Below are positions 27,214 through 35,851 of a DNA stretch of 64,000 nucleotides, one piece after another. Each line of letters opens with the position of its first letter. Position 1 is the stretch's first letter. A program made the translations under genes and the position numbers. Origin of the DNA: Delftia tsuruhatensis NBRC 16741 (lineage in GTDB: Bacteria; Pseudomonadota; Gammaproteobacteria; Burkholderiales; Burkholderiaceae_C); NCBI RefSeq assembly GCF_001571325.1, contig NZ_BCTO01000025.1:22601-86600 (forward strand). Direction: 5' to 3'. Below the pieces are notes generated by a model. It was not told the origin of the DNA. It ran no database searches and saw only the letters and a program-made list of their open reading frames with translations.

Positions 27214-27632
27214 AGGCCAAATGCTGTTTCATGGCCCTGGGCGTGGGTCTCTCGACGCCAGCCTTCGCAGATGCCGGTGCACGGCATGCAAACGCCATCG
27301 AGCGCATCACGATCCGCGACGGCACCGCCAAAAGCGAAGCCCCCCGCATCCATTGCGATTCACTGCGCATTGACGAAAAGCGCGCGCGCTACTTCCTGCG
27401 CCACGCCAAGTCCAGCAGCCAGTTCAATTACGCGCATGCCTATGAAACCGGTAGCTGCAGTGCCCGTGCCGTCGTGCGCTTCAAGGGCGGCCGCCAGGTC
27501 AATCTGACCATCGACAGCGGCACCGGCTGGGGGACGACGGAGAACAAGCGCTCCATCGCCTACCTCTACTGCGAGGAATGCACGGATCTGCTGGACCCGG
27601 ACTTCGCTTTCAAGGAGCCGGCTGCCCCATGA
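27210..27632 (+). CDS. Small secreted cysteine-containing protein inside the T6SS operon
   Basis: 140 residues with a signal peptide (cleavage near AFADA). The mature part has several Cys (HCDSL, GSCSARAVVRF, YLYCEECTDLLD) that may form disulfides, and looks like a small beta-rich periplasmic domain. No catalytic motif is visible and I do not recognise the family. The start overlaps the tssA stop by 4 bp, so it is co-translated with core genes. It could be an orphan immunity protein or an accessory envelope component. Confidence 0.6.
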   Translation: MKAKCCFMALGVGLSTPAFADAGARHANAIERITIRDGTAKSEAPRIHCDSLRIDEKRARYFLRHAKSSSQFNYAHAYETGSCSARAVVRFKGGRQVNLTIDSGTGWGTTENKRSIAYLYCEECTDLLDPDFAFKEPAAP

Positions 27633-27755
27633 CACCCACCCCGTCCACCTGTTTCCACACGGCCTCTTGCGCCCTCAGCCCTTCGGTCCGCCGCAAGGCG
27701 GGACTCCAGGCTTTTTACTTCTGCGACCTATTTTTTTCTTGAAAGGAACACCCGC

Positions 27756-28298
27756 ATGTCGCTCACCAAAACCGGCAAGAGTGGTCAGAAATTCATCGCG
27801 CGCAACCGTGCGCCGCGCGTGCAGATCGAGTACGACGTCGAGATCTACGGTTCGGAAAAGAAGGTGCAGATCCCCTTCGTGATGGGCGTGCTGGCCGATC
27901 TGTCGGGCAAGCCCGTCGATCCGCTGCCCGAGATCGCCGACCGCAAGTTCCTGGAAATCGACATCGACAACTTCGATGCGCGCATGAAGTCCATCAAGCC
28001 CCGCGTCGCCTTCCAGGTGGACAACACGCTGACGGGCGAGGGCAAGCTCAACATCGACCTGAGCTTCGAGAGCATGGAGGACTTCTCCCCCGCCGCCATC
28101 GCGCGGCGCGTGGGCGCGCTCAACTCGCTGCTGGAGGCACGCACCCAGCTGCACAACCTGCTGTCCTACATGGACGGCAAGCAGGGCGCCGAGGAGCTGA
28201 TCGGCAAGGTGCTCAAGGACCCTGCGCTGCTCAAGTCGCTGGCCGCCGCGCCCAATATCACTGCCCCGCAGGCCTCGGGCCCCGCATCCGAGGCTTGA
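27756..28298 (+). CDS. tssB: T6SS sheath small subunit TssB
   Basis: 180 residues. It has the full TssB (VipA/ImpB) pattern: RNRAPRVQIEYDVE, PFVMGVLADLSG, DRKFLEIDIDNFDARM and the ARRVGALNSLLEARTQL segment. TssB and TssC copolymerise into the contractile sheath, and ClpV acts on the contracted sheath to recycle it. AAAGGAA precedes the ATG. A 123-bp gap upstream contains a small hairpin (GTCCGCC/GGCGGGAC) followed by a T tract, so transcription may be partly reset here. Confidence 0.97.
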   Translation: MSLTKTGKSGQKFIARNRAPRVQIEYDVEIYGSEKKVQIPFVMGVLADLSGKPVDPLPEIADRKFLEIDIDNFDARMKSIKPRVAFQVDNTLTGEGKLNIDLSFESMEDFSPAAIARRVGALNSLLEARTQLHNLLSYMDGKQGAEELIGKVLKDPALLKSLAAAPNITAPQASGPASEA

Positions 28299-28326
28299 GG
28301 CAGCACATCAGGAAGGCAAGCACGTC

Positions 28327-29820
28327 ATGAATACCGCAACCCAACTCGAACAATCGACCCAGGCGCTGGCCGGCAGCGAATTCGGCAGCCTGCTGCAAAA
28401 GGAATTCAAGCCCAAGACCGAGCAGGCCCGCGAAGCCGTGGAAGCGGCCGTGCAGACGCTGGCCCAGCAGGCCCTGGGCTCGGCGATCACGCTGTCCAAC
28501 GATGCCTACCAGACGGTGCAGGCCATCATTGCCGAGATCGACCGCAAGCTGTCCGAGCAGATCAACCGCATCATCCACCACGACGACTACCAGAAGCTCG
28601 AAGGCGCCTGGCGCGGCCTGCACCACCTGGTGACCAACACCGAGGTGGACGAGATGCTCAAGATCCGCGTCATGAACATCTCCAAGAAGGAGCTGCACCG
28701 CAACATGCGCCGCTTCAAGGGCGTGGGCTGGGACCAGAGCCCCGTCTTCAAGAAGGTGTACGAAGAGGAGTACGGCCAGTTCGGCGGCGAGCCCTTCGGC
28801 TGCCTGGTGGGCGACTATCACTTCGACCACAGCCCGCCGGACGTGGAGCTGCTCGGTGAAATGGCCAAGGTGGCCGCCGCGGCCCACTGCCCCTTCATCT
28901 CGGGCGCGGCGCCCGCCATCATGCAGATGGAATCCTGGCAGGAGCTGGCCAACCCGCGCGACCTGACCAAGATCTTCACCAACACCGAGTACGCCGCCTG
29001 GCGCAGCCTGCGCGAGTCCGACGACGCCAAGTACATCGGCCTGGCCATGCCCCGCTTCCTGGCACGCCTGCCCTACGGCGCGCGCACCAACCCGGTCGAT
29101 GAATTCGATTTCGAGGAAGAAACCGACAGCGGCGACCACGGCAAGTACTGCTGGGCCAACTCGGCCTACGCCATGGCGGTCAACATCAACCGCTCGTTCA
29201 AGTACTACGGCTGGTGCACCTCCATCCGCGGCGTGGAATCGGGCGGCGCGGTGGACAACCTGCCGGCCCACACCTTCCCCACCGACGATGGTGGCGTGGA
29301 CATGAAGTGCCCCACGGAAATCGCCATCAGCGACCGCCGCGAGGCTGAGCTCGCCAAGAACGGCTTCATGCCCCTGGTGCACCGCAAGAACTCGGACGTG
29401 GCCGCCTTCATCGGCGCCCAGTCGCTGGCCAAGCCCGCCGAGTACTACGACTCCGACGCCACGGCCAATGCCAACCTGTCGGCGCGCCTGCCCTACATGT
29501 TCGCCTGCTGCCGCTTCGCGCACTACCTCAAGTGCATCGTGCGCGACAAGATCGGCTCCTTCCGCGAGCGCACCGACATGGAGCGCTGGCTCAACGACTG
29601 GATCATGAACTACGTGGACGGCGACCCGGCCAACTCCTCGCAGGAAACCAAGGCCCGCAAGCCCCTGGCCGCCGCCGAGGTGCAAGTGCAGGAAGTCGAG
29701 GGCAACCCCGGCTACTACACCTCCAAGTTCTTCCTGCGCCCCCACTACCAGCTGGAAGGCCTGACGGTGTCGCTGCGCCTGGTGTCCAAGCTGCCTTCCG
29801 TGAAGCAGGGCGCGAAGTAA
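28327..29820 (+). CDS. tssC: T6SS sheath large subunit TssC
   Basis: 497 residues, standard length. Diagnostic stretches include YQKLEGAWRGLHHLV, FGCLVGDYHFDH, FLARLPYG, the NSAYAMAVNINRSF region and the conserved C-terminal region ending in VSLRLVSKLPSVK. It is the outer partner of TssB in the sheath. AGGAAGG stands upstream of the ATG, 28 bp after tssB. A 117-bp gap follows before the effector candidate. Confidence 0.97.
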   Translation: MNTATQLEQSTQALAGSEFGSLLQKEFKPKTEQAREAVEAAVQTLAQQALGSAITLSNDAYQTVQAIIAEIDRKLSEQINRIIHHDDYQKLEGAWRGLHHLVTNTEVDEMLKIRVMNISKKELHRNMRRFKGVGWDQSPVFKKVYEEEYGQFGGEPFGCLVGDYHFDHSPPDVELLGEMAKVAAAAHCPFISGAAPAIMQMESWQELANPRDLTKIFTNTEYAAWRSLRESDDAKYIGLAMPRFLARLPYGARTNPVDEFDFEEETDSGDHGKYCWANSAYAMAVNINRSFKYYGWCTSIRGVESGGAVDNLPAHTFPTDDGGVDMKCPTEIAISDRREAELAKNGFMPLVHRKNSDVAAFIGAQSLAKPAEYYDSDATANANLSARLPYMFACCRFAHYLKCIVRDKIGSFRERTDMERWLNDWIMNYVDGDPANSSQETKARKPLAAAEVQVQEVEGNPGYYTSKFFLRPHYQLEGLTVSLRLVSKLPSVKQGAK

Positions 29821-29937
29821 GACTGTCCGCCCACCTGGCTCCTGGTGCCGACACGCTCGCACCAGGGCCAGGCCCCATAACAAGAAACAGGCCTGGAGAA
29901 GCTTTCCCCTCCAGGACCCAACTCAGAGAGGCTTTTC

Positions 29938-30309
29938 ATGCCCTGGAATGTAGACAACGCCGTCGCCACCCTGCAGACCAATGCCCGCGCCAGTTCGGCC
30001 GGCTACTGCGCGCGCTATGTGCGCGATGCGATCGGCGCTGGCGGCATCGCACTGCAGCGCACGCGCGATGCCAAGGACTACGGCACCAGCCTGGTGGCCG
30101 CCGGCTTCACACGCTACGACGCCATGCCCGAAGGTGGCTACAAGAAAGGCGATGTGGCCGTGATGCAGGGCTTCACCTCATCGCCCGCCGGCCACATGCA
30201 GATGTTCGACGGAAGCGTCTGGATCTCGGACTTCAAGCAGAACGGCTTCTGGGCAGGCCCCGGCTACCGCACCCACAAGCCCGCTTTCAAGATCTACCGC
30301 CATCCCTGA
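29938..30309 (+). CDS. Predicted T6SS amidase effector, NlpC/P60-like cysteine peptidase
   Basis: 123 residues with no signal peptide, composed almost entirely of a small papain-like peptidoglycan amidase fold. The putative catalytic Cys24 sits in SAGYCARYVRDAI at the start of a helix, His86 in SPAGHMQMFDG at the start of a strand, and Asp98 in WISDF may complete the triad. The intervening DYGTSLVAAGF and KKGDVAVMQG segments are typical of NlpC/P60 and CHAP-type enzymes. Lack of a signal peptide fits delivery by the T6SS, perhaps inside Hcp. The following gene overlaps (TGATG) and encodes a secreted partner, the classic effector-immunity layout. It does not look like Tae4; I cannot place it firmly in a named Tae family. 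Confidence 0.72.
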   Translation: MPWNVDNAVATLQTNARASSAGYCARYVRDAIGAGGIALQRTRDAKDYGTSLVAAGFTRYDAMPEGGYKKGDVAVMQGFTSSPAGHMQMFDGSVWISDFKQNGFWAGPGYRTHKPAFKIYRHP

Positions 30310-30878
30310 TGCGCCTGATGCGCCCATTGAGCCACGCCATGAACGCCTGTTCCAAAGCTTTCTTCACCCTGCTGCTGGCCGGCACGGCCTGCGCCACGGT
30401 GCAAGCCGCACCTGCCACGGCAGCGGACATCACCACCCTGTTCACCGACGCCCTGCATTGCCGCATCGAGTTTCCCGATGGCCGCGACGAAGCGCTGGCC
30501 CAGCGCCTGCGCGCGCAGGGCGTGACCGTGGTGGACCGCGCGCCCGGCGAAAGCCTGGACCTGCTCTACCTGTTTGCCACGCCGCTGGAGATCGATGGCA
30601 CGCAGGTGTCCTCCATCACCGTGCGCGGCGGCAGCGGCAGCATTGTCGCGGCGCGCGCCACGGGCAGCCTGCAGGCGCTGGTCCAGCGCACCAAGGCCCG
30701 GCCGCAGGTGCGCAGCAGCTGGAACCTGGAAGGTTTCGGCGAACTGCCCGCCCAGTACGCACGCGCCATGCCGCTCAGAAAGGGACTGGACGAGACGCCA
30801 CCGCGCATCGTCATCGGCCATGTGGCCGGCGAGGCGCCCGACGCCGTGCGCTGGGGCTGCCGCTCCTACGACGACTGA
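30309..30878 (+). CDS. Candidate periplasmic immunity protein for the adjacent amidase
   Basis: 189 residues from ATG 30309 (alternatives at 30318 and 30339). It has a signal peptide ending near VQAAPA, so it is periplasmic, where a peptidoglycan amidase would act. The mature domain holds two Cys (LHCRIEFPDG, WGCRSYDD) at its two ends. There is no enzyme motif and the family is not recognised. The start codon overlaps the effector stop. Immunity function is inferred from position, export and coupling only. Confidence 0.62.
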   Translation: MRLMRPLSHAMNACSKAFFTLLLAGTACATVQAAPATAADITTLFTDALHCRIEFPDGRDEALAQRLRAQGVTVVDRAPGESLDLLYLFATPLEIDGTQVSSITVRGGSGSIVAARATGSLQALVQRTKARPQVRSSWNLEGFGELPAQYARAMPLRKGLDETPPRIVIGHVAGEAPDAVRWGCRSYDD

Positions 30879-30926
30879 CCGGGGCGCAGCCGCACCCCGC
30901 CCCTCTCTTTTTCCTGCGTTTTCACC

Positions 30927-31736
30927 ATGCCCCTGCCCAGCTTCACCTCACAGCTTTCCCTGGACGAGCAACTCAAGGCCCTGAAGGACCAGATCCGCCA
31001 AGCCCCGGCCTCGGCGCCCCTGCGCGTCTACTACTTCCAGCTGCTGTGCGTGCTGGGCGAATGGCAAAAGGCGCTGGAGCAGTTGCAGCTGTGCGCGCAG
31101 CTCGACCCTTCGTGCGAGCCCATGGCGCGCGCCTACCGCGAGGCCATCCGCTGCGAGGTGCTGCGCGCCGAGGTCTTCGCCGGCAAGAAAAAGCCCTTTC
31201 TCATGGGCGAGCCCGCGCAATGGCTGGCCTGCCTGATCGACGCCCTGGCCCATGAAGGAGCGGCCGCCCAGGACCTGCGCGCCCGCGCCCTGGACGAGGC
31301 GCCCGCCACGGCCGGCCACATGGGCGAGCACCGCTTCGAATGGCTGGCCGACAGCGATACCCGCCTGGGGCCCGTGTGCGAGCTGCTGGCCCACGGCAGC
31401 TACTACTGGCTGCCCTTCGACGCCATTGCACAGATCGGATTCGAGCCCGTGCAGGACCTGCGCGACCTGATCTGGCTGCCCTGCGAGGTCACGCTGCGCG
31501 AGGGCGGCGCGCTGCAGGGCTTCATGCCTGCGCGCTATCCGCTGGCGCCCGGCGATGACGACGCCGTCCGCATGTCGCGCCGCACGCAGTGGAGCCCGCT
31601 GGACACAGATGCCTCCGATCCTGACGAATCCGCAGGCCACGTCGCCGGCCACGGCCAGCGCACCTGGGTCACCGACTCCGAGGACTTTCCCATGCTGCAG
31701 GTGCGCCAGCTGGCGCTGGACACCGCCACGCGATGA
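30927..31736 (+). CDS. tagJ: T6SS accessory protein TagJ (ImpE-like)
   Basis: 269 residues. The N-terminal helical repeats (LRVYYFQLLCVLGEWQKALEQL) are followed by an ImpE-type domain with FEWLADSDTRLGPVCE and YWLPFDAIAQIGFEPV. TagJ binds the TssB N-terminus in some species and is thought to aid sheath handling with ClpV. Its position near tssBC and tssE is usual. The stop overlaps the next gene (ATGA). Confidence 0.93.
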   Translation: MPLPSFTSQLSLDEQLKALKDQIRQAPASAPLRVYYFQLLCVLGEWQKALEQLQLCAQLDPSCEPMARAYREAIRCEVLRAEVFAGKKKPFLMGEPAQWLACLIDALAHEGAAAQDLRARALDEAPATAGHMGEHRFEWLADSDTRLGPVCELLAHGSYYWLPFDAIAQIGFEPVQDLRDLIWLPCEVTLREGGALQGFMPARYPLAPGDDDAVRMSRRTQWSPLDTDASDPDESAGHVAGHGQRTWVTDSEDFPMLQVRQLALDTATR

Positions 31737-32194
31737 CGGAGCAAGCCATGCACGGAACAGTCGCCCCCGCGTCCCCGCAAGCCCTGCGCTGCCCGTTCTT
31801 GCTGCTGGCTGCCTTGCTGTGTCTGGGCCCGTGCCCTGCATCGGCCTCCAGCCACGGCCCGGCCAATGCCCTGCGCTGCGGCTGGTTCGACAACCCCACG
31901 CCCGCCAATGCCTCGTTGACCGATCGCGATACCGACTGGACCGTTGGCGTGCAGGGCGGCCATCAGGCCCAGGGTGACTGGCCCCGCTTTGCCAACCGTG
32001 ACTGGGTGCGTACCGGCCATGGCAGCCACGGCTATGGCTGCGCCTGCATGAAGGTGTCCACCGATGACAAGGAGCAGATCGTTCAGATCTTCTCTGCCCG
32101 TTCACGCCCTCTTTCCGCCTGCCGCCAAGACCCGGCGTTGAAGGCGAAGGAGCCCGTGAACCCCCTGGCGGCTGCCCGGCCGGCCGGTTCCTGA
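31733..32194 (+). CDS. DUF4087-type secreted protein
   Basis: 153 residues with a long N-terminal signal (hydrophobic LLLAALLCLG, cleavage near ASASS). The mature part matches the DUF4087 pattern: RCGWFDNPTPANASL, then GGHQAQGDWP, then HGYGCACM. Conserved Cys residues suggest an oxidised periplasmic protein. Function of the family is unknown to me. It is embedded between tagJ (4-bp overlap) and tssE (11-bp gap), so it is co-expressed with the machine. An envelope accessory or immunity role is possible, unproven. Confidence 0.75.
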   Translation: MTEQAMHGTVAPASPQALRCPFLLLAALLCLGPCPASASSHGPANALRCGWFDNPTPANASLTDRDTDWTVGVQGGHQAQGDWPRFANRDWVRTGHGSHGYGCACMKVSTDDKEQIVQIFSARSRPLSACRQDPALKAKEPVNPLAAARPAGS

Positions 32195-32205
32195 AGAAAC
32201 AAGCC

Positions 32206-32760
32206 ATGCGCCCCAGTCCCCTCAACCCCATGCCCACGCTGCGCACGCGCCAGAACCAGGCGACCGCAGCCAAGGACCGGCTGCAGCCCGCCCTGCTGGA
32301 CCGGCTGACCGACCATGAGCCCCATCTGCGCACCGAGCGGCCCGATGCGGTCTTCGTGAACGAATCCCGCCTGCGCGAGGCCCTGCTGCGCGACCTGGGC
32401 TGGCTGCTCAATGCGCGTGATGCCTGGGACCACGTGGAGATGGAGGGGCTGGAGCATGTGCAGCGCTCGGTCATCAACTACGGCATGCCGCCGCTGGCCG
32501 GCCAGCTGCTGTCCGAGCTGGACTGGGGCCATGTGGAACGCAGCATCCGCGAAAGCATCCTGGCCTTCGAGCCGCGCATCCTGCCCAAGACGCTGGCCGT
32601 GACGCTGCTGGCCTCCACCGAGCAGCTCAACCACCACAACACGCTGCAGTTCGAGATCCGCTGCCAGTTCTGGTCCATGCCCTATCCGCTGGAGCTGCTG
32701 CTCAAGACCAGCCTGGACCTGGAGACGGGCCAGGTCTCGCTGCAAAACCTCAGGGCCTGA
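32206..32760 (+). CDS. tssE: T6SS baseplate protein TssE
   Basis: 184 residues of the GPW/gp25 family. Conserved features include RDLGWLLNARD, SVINYGMPPLAGQ and the acidic ESILAFEPRILP segment with its conserved Glu-Pro-Arg. TssE is the phage gp25 homologue at the sheath-baseplate junction. ATG 32206 is used; an in-frame ATG eight codons later is equally possible because neither has a strong ribosome-binding site. Confidence 0.95.
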   Translation: MRPSPLNPMPTLRTRQNQATAAKDRLQPALLDRLTDHEPHLRTERPDAVFVNESRLREALLRDLGWLLNARDAWDHVEMEGLEHVQRSVINYGMPPLAGQLLSELDWGHVERSIRESILAFEPRILPKTLAVTLLASTEQLNHHNTLQFEIRCQFWSMPYPLELLLKTSLDLETGQVSLQNLRA

Positions 32761-32783
32761 GCCCGGACGCCGCCACACACACC

Positions 32784-34658
32784 ATGAATCCCCGCCTCGT
32801 CGAGTACTACAACCGCGAACTGGCCTATCTGCGCGAGCTGGGCGCCGAGTTCGCTGCCGCCTTTCCCAAGGTCGCGGGCCGTCTTTCGCTGCACGACACC
32901 GATGTGGCCGACCCCTATGTGGAGCGCCTGCTGGAGGGCTTCAGCTTTCTGAGCGCACGCATCCAGCTGAAGATGGACGCGGAGTTCCCGCGCCTGTCCC
33001 AGCGCATGCTGGAAATGGTCTGCCCCCATTACCTGGCGCCCACGCCATCCATGGTGGTGGTCCAGCTCAAGCCCAGTGCCAAGGAAGGCAACCTGGTCGA
33101 TGGATTCACCCTGCCCTCGGGCAGCGTGCTGCGCACCCACAAGGTGCAGGAAGAGCAGACCATCTGCGATTTCCGCACCGGCGGGCCGCTGACGCTGTGG
33201 CCGCTGGAGATACGCCAGGCCCGCCTGGGCGGCCCGGCGCTGGACCTGCCCCATGCGCTGGTGCCCCAGCTGGGCGAGGCCGGCGGCCACCTGCGGCTGC
33301 AGCTGGCCACGCTGGATGCCTCGCAGTGCATGCAGGTGGCGCTGGACCAGCTGTGGGTGTATATCCATGCGGGCGACGTCGTCGCTTCCCATCTGCAGGA
33401 GCTCATCCACACGCAGACGCTGGCCATCGTGGTCCACCACCCGCAGGACCCGCGCCAGGTCTGGGACGTGCTCCCGCCCGATGCGCTGCGCGCCGAGGGC
33501 CATGACAGCGAACAGGCCCTGATTCCCTATTCGCACCGCGCCTTCCAGGGCCACCGGCTGCTGCACGAGTACTTCGCGTTTCCCGCGCGGCAGCGGTTCT
33601 TCTCGATCAACGGCCTGTCCCGCAGCATGCGCCGCATTGCCCACGACGGCGTGGGCATCACGCTGCTGCTGCGCCGCGCCGCGCCCACGCTGGAGCCGCA
33701 GATCGACGCGGCCAAGCTGCTGATGCACTGCATTCCGGCCATCAACCTGTTCGAGTACACGGCGGACCGCCTGCACGTGGCCTCCAACGTGCACGAATAC
33801 CACGTCGTTGCCGACCGCATGCGGCCGCTGGACTTCGAGGTCTACGGCGTGCAGGCCGTCACCGGCCACCACGAAGGCAAGACGCAGGACCGTGAATTTG
33901 CGCCGCTGTACGCCTCCACTCACGGCCTGCACTCCACCGAGCAGGCCTACTTCACCACGCGGCGCGAGCCCCGGCTGTTTTCCGAACGCAGCCTGCGCAG
34001 CGGCCCGCGCACGCAGTATCTGGGCTCGGAAGTCTTCATCTCGCTGGTGGACCAGCGCGAGGCGCCGTTCTCCGACGAGCTCAAGCAGCTGTCCATGCAT
34101 ACCCTGTGCACCAACCGCGACCTGCCCCTGCTCATGCGCGTCAACCAGCCGGGCGGCGACTTTGCCCTTCAGGAGTCGGCACCGGTGGACTGGGCCCGCG
34201 TCATCGCCGGCCCCAGCGCCCCTATACCGGCCGTGGCCGATGGCGGCCTCACCTGGCGGCTGATCTCCCACCTGAGCCTGAACTACCTGGCCATGACCGA
34301 CCTGTCCGACGAGGAAGGCGCCGCCACGCTGCAGGAGCTGCTGCGCCTGTACCTGGACCTGGGCAACCACCAGCTGGCCGGACAGATCGCCGCCATCCAG
34401 GGCATGCGCATCGAGCCCATCACGCGCCGCCTGCCCCAGCACCGCCAGCTCGTCTACGGGCGCGGCGTGGGCGTGCACCTGAGCGTGGACGAGCCGGCCA
34501 TGGCCGGTGTCAGCCCATGGCCCCTGGCCAACATGCTGGAGCGGTTCTTTGCCCGCCACGTGGGCGTCAACAGCTTCACCGAGCTGCAGCTGCACTCTCG
34601 CCAGCGCGGCCCCGTCGCGCACTGGGCGCCACGCCCCGGACAACGGCCCGGCATATGA
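32784..34658 (+). CDS. tssF: T6SS baseplate protein TssF
   Basis: 624 residues, usual length. The start MNPRLVEYYNRELAYLRELG and the LLEGFSFLSARIQLKMDAEF motif are diagnostic of TssF (VasA/ImpG). With TssG it forms the baseplate wedge around the VgrG spike. The stop overlaps the tssG ATG by 4 bp, suggesting coupled production of the two partners. Confidence 0.97.
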   Translation: MNPRLVEYYNRELAYLRELGAEFAAAFPKVAGRLSLHDTDVADPYVERLLEGFSFLSARIQLKMDAEFPRLSQRMLEMVCPHYLAPTPSMVVVQLKPSAKEGNLVDGFTLPSGSVLRTHKVQEEQTICDFRTGGPLTLWPLEIRQARLGGPALDLPHALVPQLGEAGGHLRLQLATLDASQCMQVALDQLWVYIHAGDVVASHLQELIHTQTLAIVVHHPQDPRQVWDVLPPDALRAEGHDSEQALIPYSHRAFQGHRLLHEYFAFPARQRFFSINGLSRSMRRIAHDGVGITLLLRRAAPTLEPQIDAAKLLMHCIPAINLFEYTADRLHVASNVHEYHVVADRMRPLDFEVYGVQAVTGHHEGKTQDREFAPLYASTHGLHSTEQAYFTTRREPRLFSERSLRSGPRTQYLGSEVFISLVDQREAPFSDELKQLSMHTLCTNRDLPLLMRVNQPGGDFALQESAPVDWARVIAGPSAPIPAVADGGLTWRLISHLSLNYLAMTDLSDEEGAATLQELLRLYLDLGNHQLAGQIAAIQGMRIEPITRRLPQHRQLVYGRGVGVHLSVDEPAMAGVSPWPLANMLERFFARHVGVNSFTELQLHSRQRGPVAHWAPRPGQRPGI

Positions 34659-35827
34659 GCAACGCCGCGCACGCTCCCCTTGCCCAGCCGGTGCCCGATC
34701 AGGACTCGGAGCTGCCCACCGTGCAGGCGAACGCGTCCGAGGACGCTCGGGCGCGCCTGTTCTGGCAGCGCCTGAGCGCCAGGCCCTACCAGTTCGACCT
34801 GATGCACAGCCTGCGCTACCTGCAGGCGCGCCACCCCGGCCTGCCGCGCCTGGGCCAGGCCACGCGCCCCAAGGACGAACCGCTGCGCCTGGGCCAGGAC
34901 CCGTCGCTGGCCTTCGCGCCCGCCACCATCGCCGAGATCCTGCCCTCGCGCGCCGGCGAGCCCGAGCGCATGACGGTCTGGAACTTCGGCCTCTACGGCC
35001 CCAACGGACCGCTGCCCACGCACATCACCGAATACGTGCGCGAGCGCCTGCGCCAGCATGACGACGCCACGCTGGCGCGTTTTTCCGACATCTTTCACCA
35101 CCGCATGCTGCTGCTGCTGTTCCGCGCCTGGTCGGACGCCCAGCCCACGGCATCGCTGGACCGCCCCGGCGAGGACCCCTTCGGCCGCTACATAGACAGC
35201 TTCATCGGCACCGGCCTGCCCAGCCAGCGCACACGCGACGACGTGCCCGACCACGCCAAGCGCTTCATGGCCGGCCACCTGACCCGCTGGACACGCAATC
35301 CCGAAGGCCTGTGCCAGGCCCTGTCGCACTACTTCCAGATCCCCGTGCGGCTGGAAGAAAACTGCCTGCACCACCTGGAGCTGGAACCCGGGCAGCAGAC
35401 CCGGCTGCAAAGCCGCCCCTGCAACTCGCGCCTGGGAGTGGATGCCGTCGTGGGCTCGCGCGTGCCCGATGCGCAAAGCAAGTTCCGCCTGGTGCTCGGC
35501 CCGCTGGGCCTGGAGCAATACCGGCAGCTGCTGCCCCAGGCCGCACTGTTCCAGACCCTGGTGGACTGGGTGCGCAACTACCTGGGCATCGAATACGCCT
35601 GGGACTATGTGCTGGTGCTGCGCCGCCAGGAAGTGCCTGCCGCCCGGCTGGGCAGCAGCACCCAGCTGGGCTGGACCACCTGGCTCACCCACGCCGAGCC
35701 CGCACAGGACGCGCGCGACTTCCGCCTGGACCCCGAAGCCTGGCTGCGCCAGCGCCGCCAGCCCGTGCGGGGCCGGCGCCCCGGCCCCGGCCCCAGTCCT
35801 CGAGCCACTGAATCACCGAACCACTGA
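34655..35827 (+). CDS. tssG: T6SS baseplate protein TssG
   Basis: 390 residues. Diagnostic stretches include YQFDLMHSLRYLQARHPG, NFGLYGPNGPLPTHITEY, the RFSDIFHHRMLLLLFRAW segment and the C-terminal LGSSTQLGWTTWL. It is the wedge partner of TssF. The final codons fall in a 13-bp direct repeat, with the stop in the second copy, so the C-terminal tail (Arg/Pro-rich) may vary between strains. Confidence 0.96.
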   Translation: MSNAAHAPLAQPVPDQDSELPTVQANASEDARARLFWQRLSARPYQFDLMHSLRYLQARHPGLPRLGQATRPKDEPLRLGQDPSLAFAPATIAEILPSRAGEPERMTVWNFGLYGPNGPLPTHITEYVRERLRQHDDATLARFSDIFHHRMLLLLFRAWSDAQPTASLDRPGEDPFGRYIDSFIGTGLPSQRTRDDVPDHAKRFMAGHLTRWTRNPEGLCQALSHYFQIPVRLEENCLHHLELEPGQQTRLQSRPCNSRLGVDAVVGSRVPDAQSKFRLVLGPLGLEQYRQLLPQAALFQTLVDWVRNYLGIEYAWDYVLVLRRQEVPAARLGSSTQLGWTTWLTHAEPAQDARDFRLDPEAWLRQRRQPVRGRRPGPGPSPRATESPNH

Positions 35828-35833
35828 ATCACC
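35805..35833 (+). repeat. 13-bp direct repeat across the tssG stop
   Basis: CCACTGAATCACC occurs at 35805-35817 and 35821-35833, separated by 3 bp. The tssG stop codon is inside the second copy. It may mark a past small duplication at the boundary between the core gene tssG and the effector module that follows. Confidence 0.7.
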
Positions 35834-35851
35834 ACTTCCCTCCTCGCACAC

